From HGM05232 sp036661515 (GTDB lineage Bacteria; Bacteroidota; Bacteroidia; Bacteroidales; Muribaculaceae): DNA of 19,957 nt. Under the pieces are notes generated by a model that saw only the letters and a list, made by a program, of their open reading frames with translations, ran no database searches and was not told the DNA's origin. The stretch spans positions 1 through 19,957 of the forward strand of contig JAVWYO010000036.1 of assembly GCA_036661515.1 (NCBI GenBank), written 5' to 3'. Below, one piece after another: positions 1 through 7,317 of this stretch. The position numbers and the translations under genes are program-made. The stretch's first letter is position 1. Every line of letters starts with the position of its first letter.

Positions 1-310
1 GATACAAACGTAACAGTTATATGACTGATTTTCATAATAGATTTCAATAACATCAAAGTATCTGACTTTAGATTAATTGCACAATATTCAGCTATCATAC
101 TATTTTTTTTATAATAATATGAATGCGCAAATATATATATTTATTTATTAACTACCATATATTTATTAAATTATTTTACTATGTTGCATAAAATAATATG
201 TTTGTTTTAATATAGGCATATCTTTTTAACCATATTAAATAATCAAAATAACGGAAACACTGGTTTTTATTTGACACATAAAGGTATTAATTATATTATA
301 ACTACAATAT
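1..310. other. AT-rich intergenic region upstream of the ROK regulator
   Basis: No convincing coding sequence is visible here on either strand. The stretch is very AT-rich, with runs such as the alternating AT tract near 131-140. It holds a candidate plus-strand promoter (174-204). At 5-12 there is a CAAACGTA, the reverse complement of a TAnnTTTG -7 element, so a divergent gene may begin just left of the window. Both are inferences from short motifs in AT-rich DNA. Confidence 0.6.
174..204 (+). promoter_or_regulatory. Candidate Bacteroidetes-type promoter for the ROK regulator
   Basis: A perfect -7 element TATGTTTG (197-204) is preceded at 19 bases by TTTT (174-177), a weak form of the -33 TTTG. 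Transcription would start near 211, leaving about 160 nt of leader before the chosen ATG at 371. Chance matches are quite likely in DNA this AT-rich. Confidence 0.35.
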
Positions 311-370
311 ATGTCGAGTTATAATAAATTAAATTATTATATTTGCCAGATAATCATTCTAAATATAGAT

Positions 371-1579
371 ATGACACGACAGTTATTAAAAGAAGTTGAA
401 AAAGGGTCTAAAAATGCTCTTATCAAGAAACGGATTATTACTCACTACATTCATAATGGTAATTCCACAATTACCGATTTATCGAAAGAAATGGACATGA
501 GTGTACCTACCGTCACAAAATTTATAGACGAAATGTGTGAAGCCGGTTTTCTTAATGTCTATGGAAAACTTGAAACAAGTGGTGGACGTCACCCTAATCT
601 ATATGGATTAAATCCTGAATCGGGCTATTTTATAGGTGTCGAAGTAAAACAATCTTCAGTAAACATTGGATTTATAAACTTCAATGGCAATATGATGGAG
701 AAAAAAATGGATATCCCTTATAAATTTGAAAATTCACAAGAGGGTCTAAATTCATTATGCCATATTATTCTGAATTTTGTTAAAAAACTAAGTATTGCAA
801 AAGAAAAGATTATTAATATCAACATCAATCTATCGGGACGTGTCAATCCTGAGTCGGGCTATAGTTATAGCTTTTTCAATTTTGGTGAACGACCTTTATC
901 AGAACTCATATCCGAGAAAATAGGATATAGTGTGAGCATTGAGAATGATACACGTGCTATGACTTATGGCGAATATTTAAATGGAAATGTAAAAGGCGAA
1001 AAGAATATTATATTCGTAAATATTAGCTGGGGATTAGGTATTGGTATAATAATTGATGGTAAAATATATAATGGTAAATCGGGATTTGCAGGTGAATTTG
1101 GTCATTTCCCTGCTTACGAAAATGAAATAATATGCCATTGCGGAAAAAAAGGGTGCTTAGAAACCGAAACCGCAGGAAGTGCTCTTCATAGAAAACTATT
1201 TGACAGAATAAATAAAGGTGAAAGTTCAATACTTTCTACTAAAATGAAAGGCGAAAATTCTTCAATTGATTTAGAGGATATAATTGCCGCTGTAAATCAA
1301 GAAGATATACTATGTATCGAAATAGTGGAAGAGATTGGATATGAGCTTGGAAAATATATTGCAGGACTTATTAATATTTTCAATCCAGAATTAGTAATTA
1401 TTGGAGGCGCTCTATCAAGAACTGGTGACTACATCACACAACCTATAAAAACAGCGATAAGAAAACATTCACTAAATCTTGTGAGCAAAGACTCCGTAAT
1501 ACTCACTTCGAAGCTCGGTGATAAGGCAGGAATAATAGGTTCGTGCATGATTGCACGAGGAAAAGTATTTGAGGATTAA
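371..1579 (+). CDS. ROK family transcriptional regulator (NagC/XylR-like)
   Basis: A 402-residue protein with an N-terminal helix-turn-helix (about residues 18-60; LSKEMDMSVPTVTKFIDEM) fused to a ROK sugar-kinase-like domain. The domain shows the ENDTRA segment (191-196), the glycine-rich VNISWGLGIGI stretch (216-226), EFGH (242-245), the zinc motif CHCGKKGCLE (255-264) and a late IGGALS. Proteins of this build usually repress sugar-use genes and respond to a sugar or sugar phosphate; the ligand here is unknown. The frame is open from an ATG at 311, but the 20 extra residues are not typical of the family, so the ATG at 371 (MTRQLLKEVEKGSKNAL) is preferred. The gene runs convergently into the GT9 gene with only 9 bases between stop codons. 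No sugar-catabolic neighbour lies inside the window; a target operon may lie to the left. Confidence 0.9.
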   Translation: MTRQLLKEVEKGSKNALIKKRIITHYIHNGNSTITDLSKEMDMSVPTVTKFIDEMCEAGFLNVYGKLETSGGRHPNLYGLNPESGYFIGVEVKQSSVNIGFINFNGNMMEKKMDIPYKFENSQEGLNSLCHIILNFVKKLSIAKEKIINININLSGRVNPESGYSYSFFNFGERPLSELISEKIGYSVSIENDTRAMTYGEYLNGNVKGEKNIIFVNISWGLGIGIIIDGKIYNGKSGFAGEFGHFPAYENEIICHCGKKGCLETETAGSALHRKLFDRINKGESSILSTKMKGENSSIDLEDIIAAVNQEDILCIEIVEEIGYELGKYIAGLINIFNPELVIIGGALSRTGDYITQPIKTAIRKHSLNLVSKDSVILTSKLGDKAGIIGSCMIARGKVFED

Positions 1580-1588
1580 TAACGTTGG

Positions 1589-2677
1589 TTACTCATTATC
1601 AAGTATCTTTTTGATTCTTGATATTATCATTTGAGGTGAGATACCTGTTAGGCAAAAATAATCATTCGTAAGGCATGGCTTATTGCCAAATACTGAGCAT
1701 GGGCGACATGCCATATTAAGTTGAACAGCATTTTGCTCTTCTTGTCGCCACCCCATAAATCCGCAGTAAGGGTGCGTTGCGCCCCACACCGACACTACAG
1801 GAAGTTTCACAAGCGATGCCAAGTGCATATTTGCAGAATCCATCGACACCATAACATCGATATTGCTCAATAATGCCAGTTCTTTAGGAAAGCCATTCCT
1901 TTTTTCGGCTAACGATGTAACGTTTGGATATTTATCAACCCAGCTTTTTAGGATTTCTTGTTCTTGTTCTCCAGCACCAAAGAGGAATACATGAGTATCG
2001 TCCCACTTCGTCAACGTGGCGAGTACTTTCTCCATAAGAGTAAGAGGATACACCTTCCCTTGATGCTTGGCAAAGGGTGCTATTGCAATCCATTTTTCAT
2101 TAGGCTTCTTGGGTGCCGAAATATCAGCAAATTCACTTGCATCAGCTTTATTCTCCCCAAAGACAGACTCAAATAATTCAGTAAATTTGAATCCAAACCT
2201 ATAAAACACTTCCCTATAACGCGCTCGCGAGGATATTAAAGGAAACATGCGCTTGTTGCGTCGTCGAGTAAGGGAGCGCTTTCCCACACGCCCTTTGTTT
2301 ATGCGCTTCACTGGTATCCCAGCAATAAAAAAGAATAAGGATAATATGTGCGTGCGTAAAACGTCATGAAGGTCTACAAAGGCATCAATAGAATATTTTG
2401 CACGTAATTCTTTAGATAGATTATATAATCCGTGAAGTCCATGATATTTATCTTTTATATCAACACCTAAAACAACGAGGTTGCTGGGCATATTAATGAA
2501 AAGCGTAGAAGAAACAATCTGCGTTATCATTATGAACCGGGTTTCAGGATTTGCTCGACACACAGAATACACTACAGGAATTGTCATCGCAACGTCGCCT
2601 AAAGCCGAAAAACGTGCAATAAGGACATTTTTAAAATTTTCTTGTGGAATTTTTCCTACAAACTTATTTTTTGCCAT
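1589..2677 (-). CDS. Glycosyltransferase family 9 (heptosyltransferase-like)
   Basis: A 362-residue GT-B protein of the ADP-heptose:LPS heptosyltransferase family (GT9), expected to add a sugar to LPS core or another surface glycan at the inner face of the membrane. The N-terminal domain begins with VLIARFSALGDVAMTIP (18-34), where D28 matches the catalytic aspartate of WaaC-type enzymes. The C-terminal domain carries SMDSANMHLASL (278-289) and WGATHPYCGFMGW (298-310), the donor-binding region. A cysteine cluster (C324, C327, C335, C342) follows; in Bacteroidetes GT9 proteins it may bind a metal, which is an inference. An upstream in-frame ATG at 2704 would overlap the preceding gene by 41 bases. 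The ATG at 2677 (MAKNKFVGKI) overlaps it by 14 and is preferred. The overlap indicates translational coupling to the DUF4254 gene. The exact sugar donor and acceptor are unknown. Confidence 0.88.
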   Translation of the reverse strand: MAKNKFVGKIPQENFKNVLIARFSALGDVAMTIPVVYSVCRANPETRFIMITQIVSSTLFINMPSNLVVLGVDIKDKYHGLHGLYNLSKELRAKYSIDAFVDLHDVLRTHILSLFFFIAGIPVKRINKGRVGKRSLTRRRNKRMFPLISSRARYREVFYRFGFKFTELFESVFGENKADASEFADISAPKKPNEKWIAIAPFAKHQGKVYPLTLMEKVLATLTKWDDTHVFLFGAGEQEQEILKSWVDKYPNVTSLAEKRNGFPKELALLSNIDVMVSMDSANMHLASLVKLPVVSVWGATHPYCGFMGWRQEEQNAVQLNMACRPCSVFGNKPCLTNDYFCLTGISPQMIISRIKKILDNE

Positions 2678-3269
2678 ACAACACAGGGTTGGTAGCAGGA
2701 TCATTATACATTTTCATTTGGCAATACACTTTCATGTATTTTCTTCCAGAAGCTATATCGTCTAAAAGCTGTGTAATAGCTGTCGTTAGATCTTCGCGCT
2801 GCTCAAGGAGTATATTTAATTTAGCGCGACATTGTTCCACGTGTGCAGGAGCTGCCTCTTTACGCATTACTTCTTGCTCCATATGATATATTTTGAGCGC
2901 AAGAATGGAAAGGCGGTCGATAGCCCATGCAGGACTTTCTGTATTTATAGTTGCATCGTCACACGGTTGCACATCTTTATATAAGTTGCGAAAGTAGGTA
3001 TCAATCTTCTCGACAAGGTCAGTACGATTTTGATTACTCCTATCAATTCGACGCTTTAACATAAGAGCATCATGCTCATTAATATTAGGGTCTCTAATTA
3101 TATCTTCAAGATGCCATTGAACGGCATCAATCCAATTCTTAGCAAAAAGCTCAGCTTCGATAGTCCCAACATCATACGGATTTGCTACATTAGCATCTAC
3201 ATCGTCGTGTTGATGATAGAGCTGGATTGTATTCCAGAATATATGGTTACATTTTTCTGCAAAATTCAT
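2664..3269 (-). CDS. DUF4254 domain protein
   Basis: A 201-residue, largely helical, probably cytoplasmic protein recognised as DUF4254 from its length, from the segments AKNWIDAVQWHLEDIIRDP (about 43-61) and ESPAWAIDRLSILALKIYHM (about 111-130), and from its position before a GT9 gene. It has no signal peptide, membrane segment or known catalytic motif, and its biochemical role is not established. Its 3' end overlaps the GT9 start by 14 bases, so the two proteins are probably made together and a role in surface-glycan synthesis is plausible (inference from context). It is the first gene of a two-gene operon driven from 3297-3328. Confidence 0.85.
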   Translation of the reverse strand: MNFAEKCNHIFWNTIQLYHQHDDVDANVANPYDVGTIEAELFAKNWIDAVQWHLEDIIRDPNINEHDALMLKRRIDRSNQNRTDLVEKIDTYFRNLYKDVQPCDDATINTESPAWAIDRLSILALKIYHMEQEVMRKEAAPAHVEQCRAKLNILLEQREDLTTAITQLLDDIASGRKYMKVYCQMKMYNDPATNPVLYGKK

Positions 3270-3296
3270 AATGTTATTTCTTTTAATAATATGTTA

Positions 3297-3328
3297 CAAA
3301 CATAGTAATCTTTATTTAGACCTCCAAA
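3297..3328 (-). promoter_or_regulatory. Promoter of the DUF4254-GT9 operon
   Basis: Read on the minus strand this is TTTG (3328-3325), exactly 20 bases, then TATGTTTG (3304-3297). Both boxes match the Bacteroidetes consensus perfectly. The inferred start near 3290 gives a leader of about 20 nt to the ATG at 3269. The promoter lies immediately behind the RNase H stop codon. Confidence 0.75.
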
Positions 3329-3337
3329 TGCGATTTG

Positions 3338-3979
3338 CTATTTCCTACCGAAATCGGCAGGAATTTCACCCCACTCTTTTGTTTCCCATTTAAGAACACG
3401 AGTAGTAAATGTATTGTTTTTGAGCCATGCCTCTGCACGTGCCACAATAGCAAATAATTCAGCATTTTTTGCGCTTGGCTCAAGTTTCGTTTTACATTTT
3501 TTCTCTCTAATCCATTTTATGGCAATTGAACTGTCAGAATATATTGGTATTTGACTCCCCTTTTGTTTAAGAAGTGCAAGACCATGAACGAGCGCAAGAA
3601 ATTCTCCAATATTATTAGTACCCACTTGATACGGACCTTTGCGAAACACTACTTCACCAGTGCTTACAAGCACCCCTTGATACTCCATAGCTCCTGGATT
3701 ACCACTGCATGCGGCATCTACGGCAAGGCTTGGAGTCATAATATTCTCATTAGCATCATAATTAGCATTTGCAGGCTTAGAATTTGCTATATTGCGCAAA
3801 ATTTGCATTTGCTCTTTGGGGTCGCCTCGATAAGCTAATATTGCTTGCTCCTTACTATTATAGCTTTTATATCTTGCGCCAGGCACGTTCTCTACTTGGA
3901 TTTTGCATTCTTCCCAAGAATCATAGATTCCCGGAGCATTACCAGCCCACACAACATACCATTTGAAGTTATTCGCCAT
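3338..3979 (-). CDS. rnhA: Ribonuclease H with N-terminal viroplasmin domain
   Basis: A 213-residue fusion. Residues 5-53 form a caulimovirus viroplasmin-like domain (WYVVWAGNAPGIYDSWEEC and the YKSYNSKEQA segment), which in eukaryotic RNase H1 binds RNA-DNA hybrids. Residues 84-213 form an RNase HI domain that cleaves the RNA strand of hybrids. The acidic catalytic residues are all visible: D88 (VDAACSGNPG), E126 (NIGEFLAL), D149 (IYSDSS) and D209 (EIPADFGRK). The likely role is removal of R-loops and RNA primers. The architecture is common in Bacteroidetes. The DUF4254 operon follows downstream under its own promoter. Its start is divergent from aroK, with 85 bases between the two start codons. 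Confidence 0.92.
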   Translation of the reverse strand: MANNFKWYVVWAGNAPGIYDSWEECKIQVENVPGARYKSYNSKEQAILAYRGDPKEQMQILRNIANSKPANANYDANENIMTPSLAVDAACSGNPGAMEYQGVLVSTGEVVFRKGPYQVGTNNIGEFLALVHGLALLKQKGSQIPIYSDSSIAIKWIREKKCKTKLEPSAKNAELFAIVARAEAWLKNNTFTTRVLKWETKEWGEIPADFGRK

Positions 3980-4004
3980 AGCTAATTACAATTTTAGAGA
4001 TAGA

Positions 4005-4012
4005 CAAAGTTA
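4005..4012 (-). promoter_or_regulatory. -7 element of the RNase H promoter
   Basis: On the minus strand the sequence reads TAACTTTG, a perfect TAnnTTTG. It would give a leader of about 20 nt to the ATG at 3979. No clear -33 TTTG is seen at the expected spacing. It lies only 11 bases from the plus-strand -7 element of aroK, so the two promoters overlap back to back. Confidence 0.55.
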
Positions 4013-4023
4013 ATATTTTTTCC

Positions 4024-4031
4024 TACATTTG
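4024..4031 (+). promoter_or_regulatory. -7 element of the aroK promoter
   Basis: TACATTTG is a perfect TAnnTTTG. The inferred start near 4038 leaves about 27 nt before the aroK ATG at 4065. The -33 box is degenerate. It sits beside the opposing RNase H promoter element (4005-4012). Confidence 0.6.
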
Positions 4032-4064
4032 CATAAGAAGTAATTCAAAAAACCGTAAGTGCAC

Positions 4065-4619
4065 ATGAAACCAATATTTCTAATAGGCTACATGGGGTCA
4101 GGAAAGACAACCGTAGGAGTAGCTCTTGGTGAGGAAATGAAAAGGACGTTTATAGACCTTGATATTTTCATTGAGGAGCGATATCATGACACATTACGAA
4201 ATATTTTTGAGCGAGTTGGCGAATCTGTTTTTAGAGAAATTGAGCGAGATATGCTTTATGAAGTTTCGCAACTCGACGATGTTATAGTAGCTTGCGGAGG
4301 TGGCACTCCTTGTTATTACGACAATATGGAATACATGAACAACTGTGGACTTACTATATATCTTGAAGTGGGAATTGAATGCCTTTTTGCCCGACTTTCT
4401 CTACCCAAAGCAAAGCAAAGTCGTCCACTGTTAGCAAAAAAGAGCGATGAAGAGCTCCTAAAATTCATTAAATCAGCATTGACCGAGCGCATGCCATATT
4501 ACACCAGAGCAAACATACGTTTTGATACTACTCATCTTACGAATACACAAGAAACACGCGACACCGCTTTTGCTATGTCGCTAACAATAAAGAGATACCT
4601 TAATAAGAAGCTGTTTTAA
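4065..4619 (+). CDS. aroK: Shikimate kinase
   Basis: Phosphorylates shikimate to shikimate 3-phosphate with ATP in the cytoplasmic chorismate pathway. The 184-residue protein is of normal length. It shows the Walker A loop GYMGSGKT (8-15), the shikimate-binding D33 in FIDLD, R57 in FREIE, the GGG triplet (78-80), the lid arginine R120 in SRPLL, and R142/R148 near the end. A GTG at 4059 is in frame, but the ATG six bases later matches the usual family start (MKPIFLIGYMGSGKT). The last codons and stop (KKLF then TAA) lie inside a 39-bp fragment of a dispersed repeat also found at 7805-7843, so the present C-terminus may have been set by an insertion. The gene is convergent with the sirtuin gene, with 23 bases between them. 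Confidence 0.95.
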   Translation: MKPIFLIGYMGSGKTTVGVALGEEMKRTFIDLDIFIEERYHDTLRNIFERVGESVFREIERDMLYEVSQLDDVIVACGGGTPCYYDNMEYMNNCGLTIYLEVGIECLFARLSLPKAKQSRPLLAKKSDEELLKFIKSALTERMPYYTRANIRFDTTHLTNTQETRDTAFAMSLTIKRYLNKKLF

Positions 4620-4646
4620 TTTATTTCAGAATAGATTTGAGACTAT
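4606..4646. repeat. Partial copy of a dispersed palindromic element
   Basis: Positions 4606-4646 match 7803-7843 at 40 of 41 bases; the only difference is C at 4611 versus A at 7808. Bases 4608-4629 (core CTGTTTTAATTTATTTCAG) are the terminal inverted repeat and 4630-4646 the adjoining internal sequence. The copy holds the aroK stop (4617-4619) and the sirtuin stop (minus strand, 4643-4645). No matching right end is present nearby. Confidence 0.85.
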
Positions 4647-5335
4647 TTCCCAGTAAGCATGGAGCGTAACGTTGCCACTCCTTGCGTAGCTTTTTCGGCA
4701 ATTATAGTGACGTGCCGGTCACTTGGCGTAATGGCTGGCGAGGGGTCGATGTAGTATATTGGTGTTGAGGCAGGAACATAGTTAAGGAGGCTTGCTGCAG
4801 GATACACGTTGAGCGATGTCCCTATCACAACAAATATGTCGGCTTGCATTGCTTGGTGTATTGCCTGTTCAATATTAGGAACTGCTTCTTGAAAAAACAC
4901 AATGTGAGGACGTAGATGGTCGCCATATTTATCAATTGAGTCGAGTGATGTAGTTGGATTTTCGGGGGATAAATCGTAAAGCCGTTCTGGGTGCTTAATC
5001 GAGCGAGCCTTCATTAGTTCGCCATGTAGATGCAATACGTTTGTGCTACCAGCTCGTTCGTGCAAGTTATCTATGTTTTGTGTTATTATTTCAATGTCAA
5101 AATCTTTTTCCATTTCAGCAAGGATAATGTGTGCCTCATTAGGATTCACACCAAGCAATTCACGGCGACGAGTATTATAAAATTCATGTATAAGCGCAGG
5201 ATTTCGGGCAAATCCGTCAGCACTTGCTACATCTACTACTTTGTATTTATCCCATAAACCTCCCGCATCACGGAATGTTGAAAGTCCACTTTCGGCACTT
5301 ATCCCTGCACCTGTTGAAATTACCAATTTTTTCAT
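4643..5335 (-). CDS. cobB: NAD-dependent sirtuin deacylase, zinc-less class III type
   Basis: A 230-residue sirtuin that removes acyl groups from lysine using NAD, in the cytoplasm. Visible motifs are the NAD loop STGAGISAESGLSTFRD (7-23), TQNIDNLH (85-92), the catalytic H104 in LHLHGEL and the GTSLNVYPA segment (172-180). Y53 and R56 in FYNTRRR match the Y-x-x-R pair that in SIRT5/CobB class III enzymes binds succinyl- or malonyl-lysine, so desuccinylase activity is a fair inference. The protein has no cysteine at all, so the usual four-cysteine zinc site is absent. The usual FGE before AVP reads FQE (148-150). Length is normal for this zinc-less group. The stop codon lies in the repeat fragment shared with the end of aroK. 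Confidence 0.92.
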   Translation of the reverse strand: MKKLVISTGAGISAESGLSTFRDAGGLWDKYKVVDVASADGFARNPALIHEFYNTRRRELLGVNPNEAHIILAEMEKDFDIEIITQNIDNLHERAGSTNVLHLHGELMKARSIKHPERLYDLSPENPTTSLDSIDKYGDHLRPHIVFFQEAVPNIEQAIHQAMQADIFVVIGTSLNVYPAASLLNYVPASTPIYYIDPSPAITPSDRHVTIIAEKATQGVATLRSMLTGK

Positions 5336-5408
5336 CGTAAAATAAATTATTTTAAGTATCTAACAAAATAGATGATTGAGCGTTTAACTTTTAATCGCTG
5401 ATAAAAAG

Positions 5409-5426
5409 GACTATTGCTTAATAGTC
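5409..5426. repeat. Short perfect inverted repeat between cobB and the FKBP gene
   Basis: GACTATT, loop GCTT, AATAGTC forms a 7-bp stem. It lies between two divergent genes and has no T-tract, so it is not a terminator for either. An operator or chance hairpin is possible. The remaining 5336-5545 gap holds only the FKBP promoter. Confidence 0.4.
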
Positions 5427-5482
5427 AGTGTAAATTTAATATTTTTTATTCAAAATTTAGCAGTCAACAACATAATTAACTT

Positions 5483-5490
5483 TACCTTTG
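5483..5490 (+). promoter_or_regulatory. -7 element of the cytoplasmic FKBP promoter
   Basis: TACCTTTG is a perfect TAnnTTTG, about 55 bases upstream of the ATG at 5546. The -33 region is weak; a TTAG at 5457-5460 lies 22 bases upstream. Confidence 0.55.
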
Positions 5491-5545
5491 CGAGGTCGTT
5501 TGTCAAAATAAGGATAAACGCGCGCATACAAATTTAAAATACGAT

Positions 5546-6133
5546 ATGGACAAACTTAGTTATGCCTTGGGCATGAGCATGGGAAATAACTTCCAACGCT
5601 CAGGAGTAAAAGAGATTAATGTAGAAGAATTTGCAAATGGCGTAAGAGCTGTTTATGAAGGCGTAAAGCCTGAAATGACGTATGATGAAGCTAAGCAGAT
5701 CGTTCAAGAGTTTTTTACAAACCTTGAGAACGAAGCTAAAGATGCAAATAAAAAAATAGGTGAAGCTTTTCTTGCCGACAATTCTAAGCGCGATGAGGTT
5801 CACGTAACAGCTACTGGACTTCAATACGAAATATTAAAAGAGGGTAATAACGTTCACCCAAGTGCTGGAGACCAAGTTGAGGTTCACTACACAGGTAAAT
5901 TGATAGATGGAACTGTGTTTGATAGCTCAGTAGAACGTGGCACTCCTGTTACATTTGGGGTTACTCAAGTAATTCCTGGTTGGGTTGAGGCTTTGCAGTT
6001 GATGAGCGAAGGAGCAAGCTGGAGATTATTTATTCCTTCTGAACTCGCTTATGGCCCTAACGGAGCTGGTCAGGTAATAGGTCCTGATACTACATTAATA
6101 TTTGATGTAGAACTTATTAAAGTTATAAAATAG
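5546..6133 (+). CDS. FKBP-type peptidyl-prolyl isomerase, cytoplasmic
   Basis: A 195-residue proline isomerase and folding helper. Residues 1-75 form the helical FKBP N-terminal (dimerisation) domain and 91-195 the FKBP fold. Active-site residues seen are Y115 (VHYTG), F125-D126 (VFDSS), VIPGW (142-146) and Y169 (LAYGP). There is no signal peptide or lipobox, so the protein should stay in the cytoplasm, similar to FklB. Its own promoter lies at 5483-5490. The next gene, 89 bases downstream, encodes a lipoprotein of the same family and is probably a paralogue. Confidence 0.93.
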   Translation: MDKLSYALGMSMGNNFQRSGVKEINVEEFANGVRAVYEGVKPEMTYDEAKQIVQEFFTNLENEAKDANKKIGEAFLADNSKRDEVHVTATGLQYEILKEGNNVHPSAGDQVEVHYTGKLIDGTVFDSSVERGTPVTFGVTQVIPGWVEALQLMSEGASWRLFIPSELAYGPNGAGQVIGPDTTLIFDVELIKVIK

Positions 6134-6222
6134 AAATTCAAGATAGCGATTATATCAATAGCGAATCGCAAACCGAAAAAAGATAGAAATTAATCAAAAC
6201 AAACTAATTATTAAAAAGTATT

Positions 6223-7116
6223 ATGAAGAAGAATTTAATTCTAACATGTGCTGCAGCACTACTATTTTCAGCTGTTAGCTGTAATGGTGGCGCATCAAGC
6301 GCATCAAGCGAAAAAGATTTGAAGACAACAGGTGACTCTTTGAGCTACTATTATGCACAAATGGTAGGGTCTTACCTAAGCCAAGGCTTAAAACAAAACC
6401 CTGATTCTACTTTTAAGAAAGACTCTTTCGTTAAAGGTATTGAAGCTGCCCTTAAAGTTGACACAACCGACGTTGCTTACCTTCAAGGTTTGAGCATGGG
6501 TAATCAAATGATTAATGAGATTATGCAAGTAAAGACACAAACTGGTGTTAATCTTGACACAAAAATGTTCATTAATGTATTGAAAGAAACTCTAAAATCG
6601 GATTCAACAAACAACCCTCAAGCTGCTCAAGAAAAATTTGCTAACCTTATGCAACGTCTTGTTGTTGCAAAGAAAGCTAATTCTCCAGAAGCTGTTGCTA
6701 ACAAAAAAGCTGGCGAGGCTGAGATTGCAAAAATAATGAATACCGACAAAACAATCAAAAAGACTGCAAGCGGTCTTGCTTATAAAGTGCTAAGCGAAGG
6801 TGCTGGAGCTACTTTTAAAGACTCTGATAAAATTTCTGTTAAATATACAGGAAAACATATCGACGGTAAAGTATTTGACGAATCGGGTGCTGAAGCTCGT
6901 TCTTTCTCTCCTAATGGTGTAGTTCCTGGATTTAAAGAAGGTTTGATGATGATGAAACCAGGTGCTAAATATGTACTTTACATTCCTGGAAATCTTGCTT
7001 ACGGAACTGAAGGACAACAAATGGCTGGCATCGCTCCTAATGAAATGCTAATATTTGAAGTTGAAACAGTAGGTATTGCTGCAGACGCTCCTGCAACTGC
7101 TCCTGTAAAGAAATAA
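6223..7116 (+). CDS. FKBP-type peptidyl-prolyl isomerase, lipoprotein
   Basis: A 297-residue envelope lipoprotein resembling Mip/FkpA. The first 20 residues are a signal peptide ending in the lipobox AVSC, with C20 as the lipidated residue. A small-residue linker rich in S, G and A follows. Residues 36-175 form a helical dimerisation domain and 184-285 the FKBP fold, with Y208 (VKYTG), F218-D219, VVPGF (233-237) and Y260 (LAYGT). A proline/alanine tail ends the protein. It should help proline isomerisation of periplasmic or outer-membrane proteins. No TAnnTTTG element lies in the 89-base gap behind the first FKBP gene, so the two are probably cotranscribed; a strong hairpin terminator follows. 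Confidence 0.93.
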   Translation: MKKNLILTCAAALLFSAVSCNGGASSASSEKDLKTTGDSLSYYYAQMVGSYLSQGLKQNPDSTFKKDSFVKGIEAALKVDTTDVAYLQGLSMGNQMINEIMQVKTQTGVNLDTKMFINVLKETLKSDSTNNPQAAQEKFANLMQRLVVAKKANSPEAVANKKAGEAEIAKIMNTDKTIKKTASGLAYKVLSEGAGATFKDSDKISVKYTGKHIDGKVFDESGAEARSFSPNGVVPGFKEGLMMMKPGAKYVLYIPGNLAYGTEGQQMAGIAPNEMLIFEVETVGIAADAPATAPVKK

Positions 7117-7138
7117 GAAATATTTCTTAAATAAACTC

Positions 7139-7187
7139 AATAGCCCTCTTTTGCTATATAATTATGCAAAAGAGGGCTATTTATATA
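7139..7187 (+). terminator. Intrinsic terminator after the FKBP pair
   Basis: AATAGCCCTCTTTTGC (7139-7154) pairs perfectly over 16 bp with GCAAAAGAGGGCTATT (7166-7181) around an 11-nt AT-rich loop. The tail (TTATATA) is AT-rich with few consecutive Ts. It separates the FKBP genes from the Lrp gene. Confidence 0.85.
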
Positions 7188-7283
7188 TATCAACATCTAT
7201 CGATTAAAGTACGAGTTAATCTAAAAAAAAGGATAAAAAGTACATTTTGTTACAAAAAGTAGTGATTTATGGAAAATATGCTA

Positions 7284-7291
7284 TATATTTG
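7284..7291 (+). promoter_or_regulatory. -7 element of the Lrp/AsnC promoter
   Basis: TATATTTG is a perfect TAnnTTTG, 26 bases before the ATG at 7318. The expected -33 position has no good TTTG. Its place just after a terminator supports its use. Confidence 0.5.
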
Positions 7292-7317
7292 CACTAAATG
7301 TAATAAAAAACATATTC

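Noticed and set aside
271..299. TTGACA and TATTAT with 17-base spacing, like an E. coli promoter
   Set aside because: The Bacteroidetes primary sigma factor uses a different consensus, and the implied start would leave almost no leader for the upstream ATG at 311; AT-rich DNA yields such matches by chance.
2678..2704. Upstream ATG for the GT9 gene
   Set aside because: It would deepen the overlap with the DUF4254 gene to 41 bases and adds residues (MILLPTLCC) unlike the family N-terminus.
4059..4064. GTG start for aroK
   Set aside because: It adds only two residues before the normal family start ATG at 4065.
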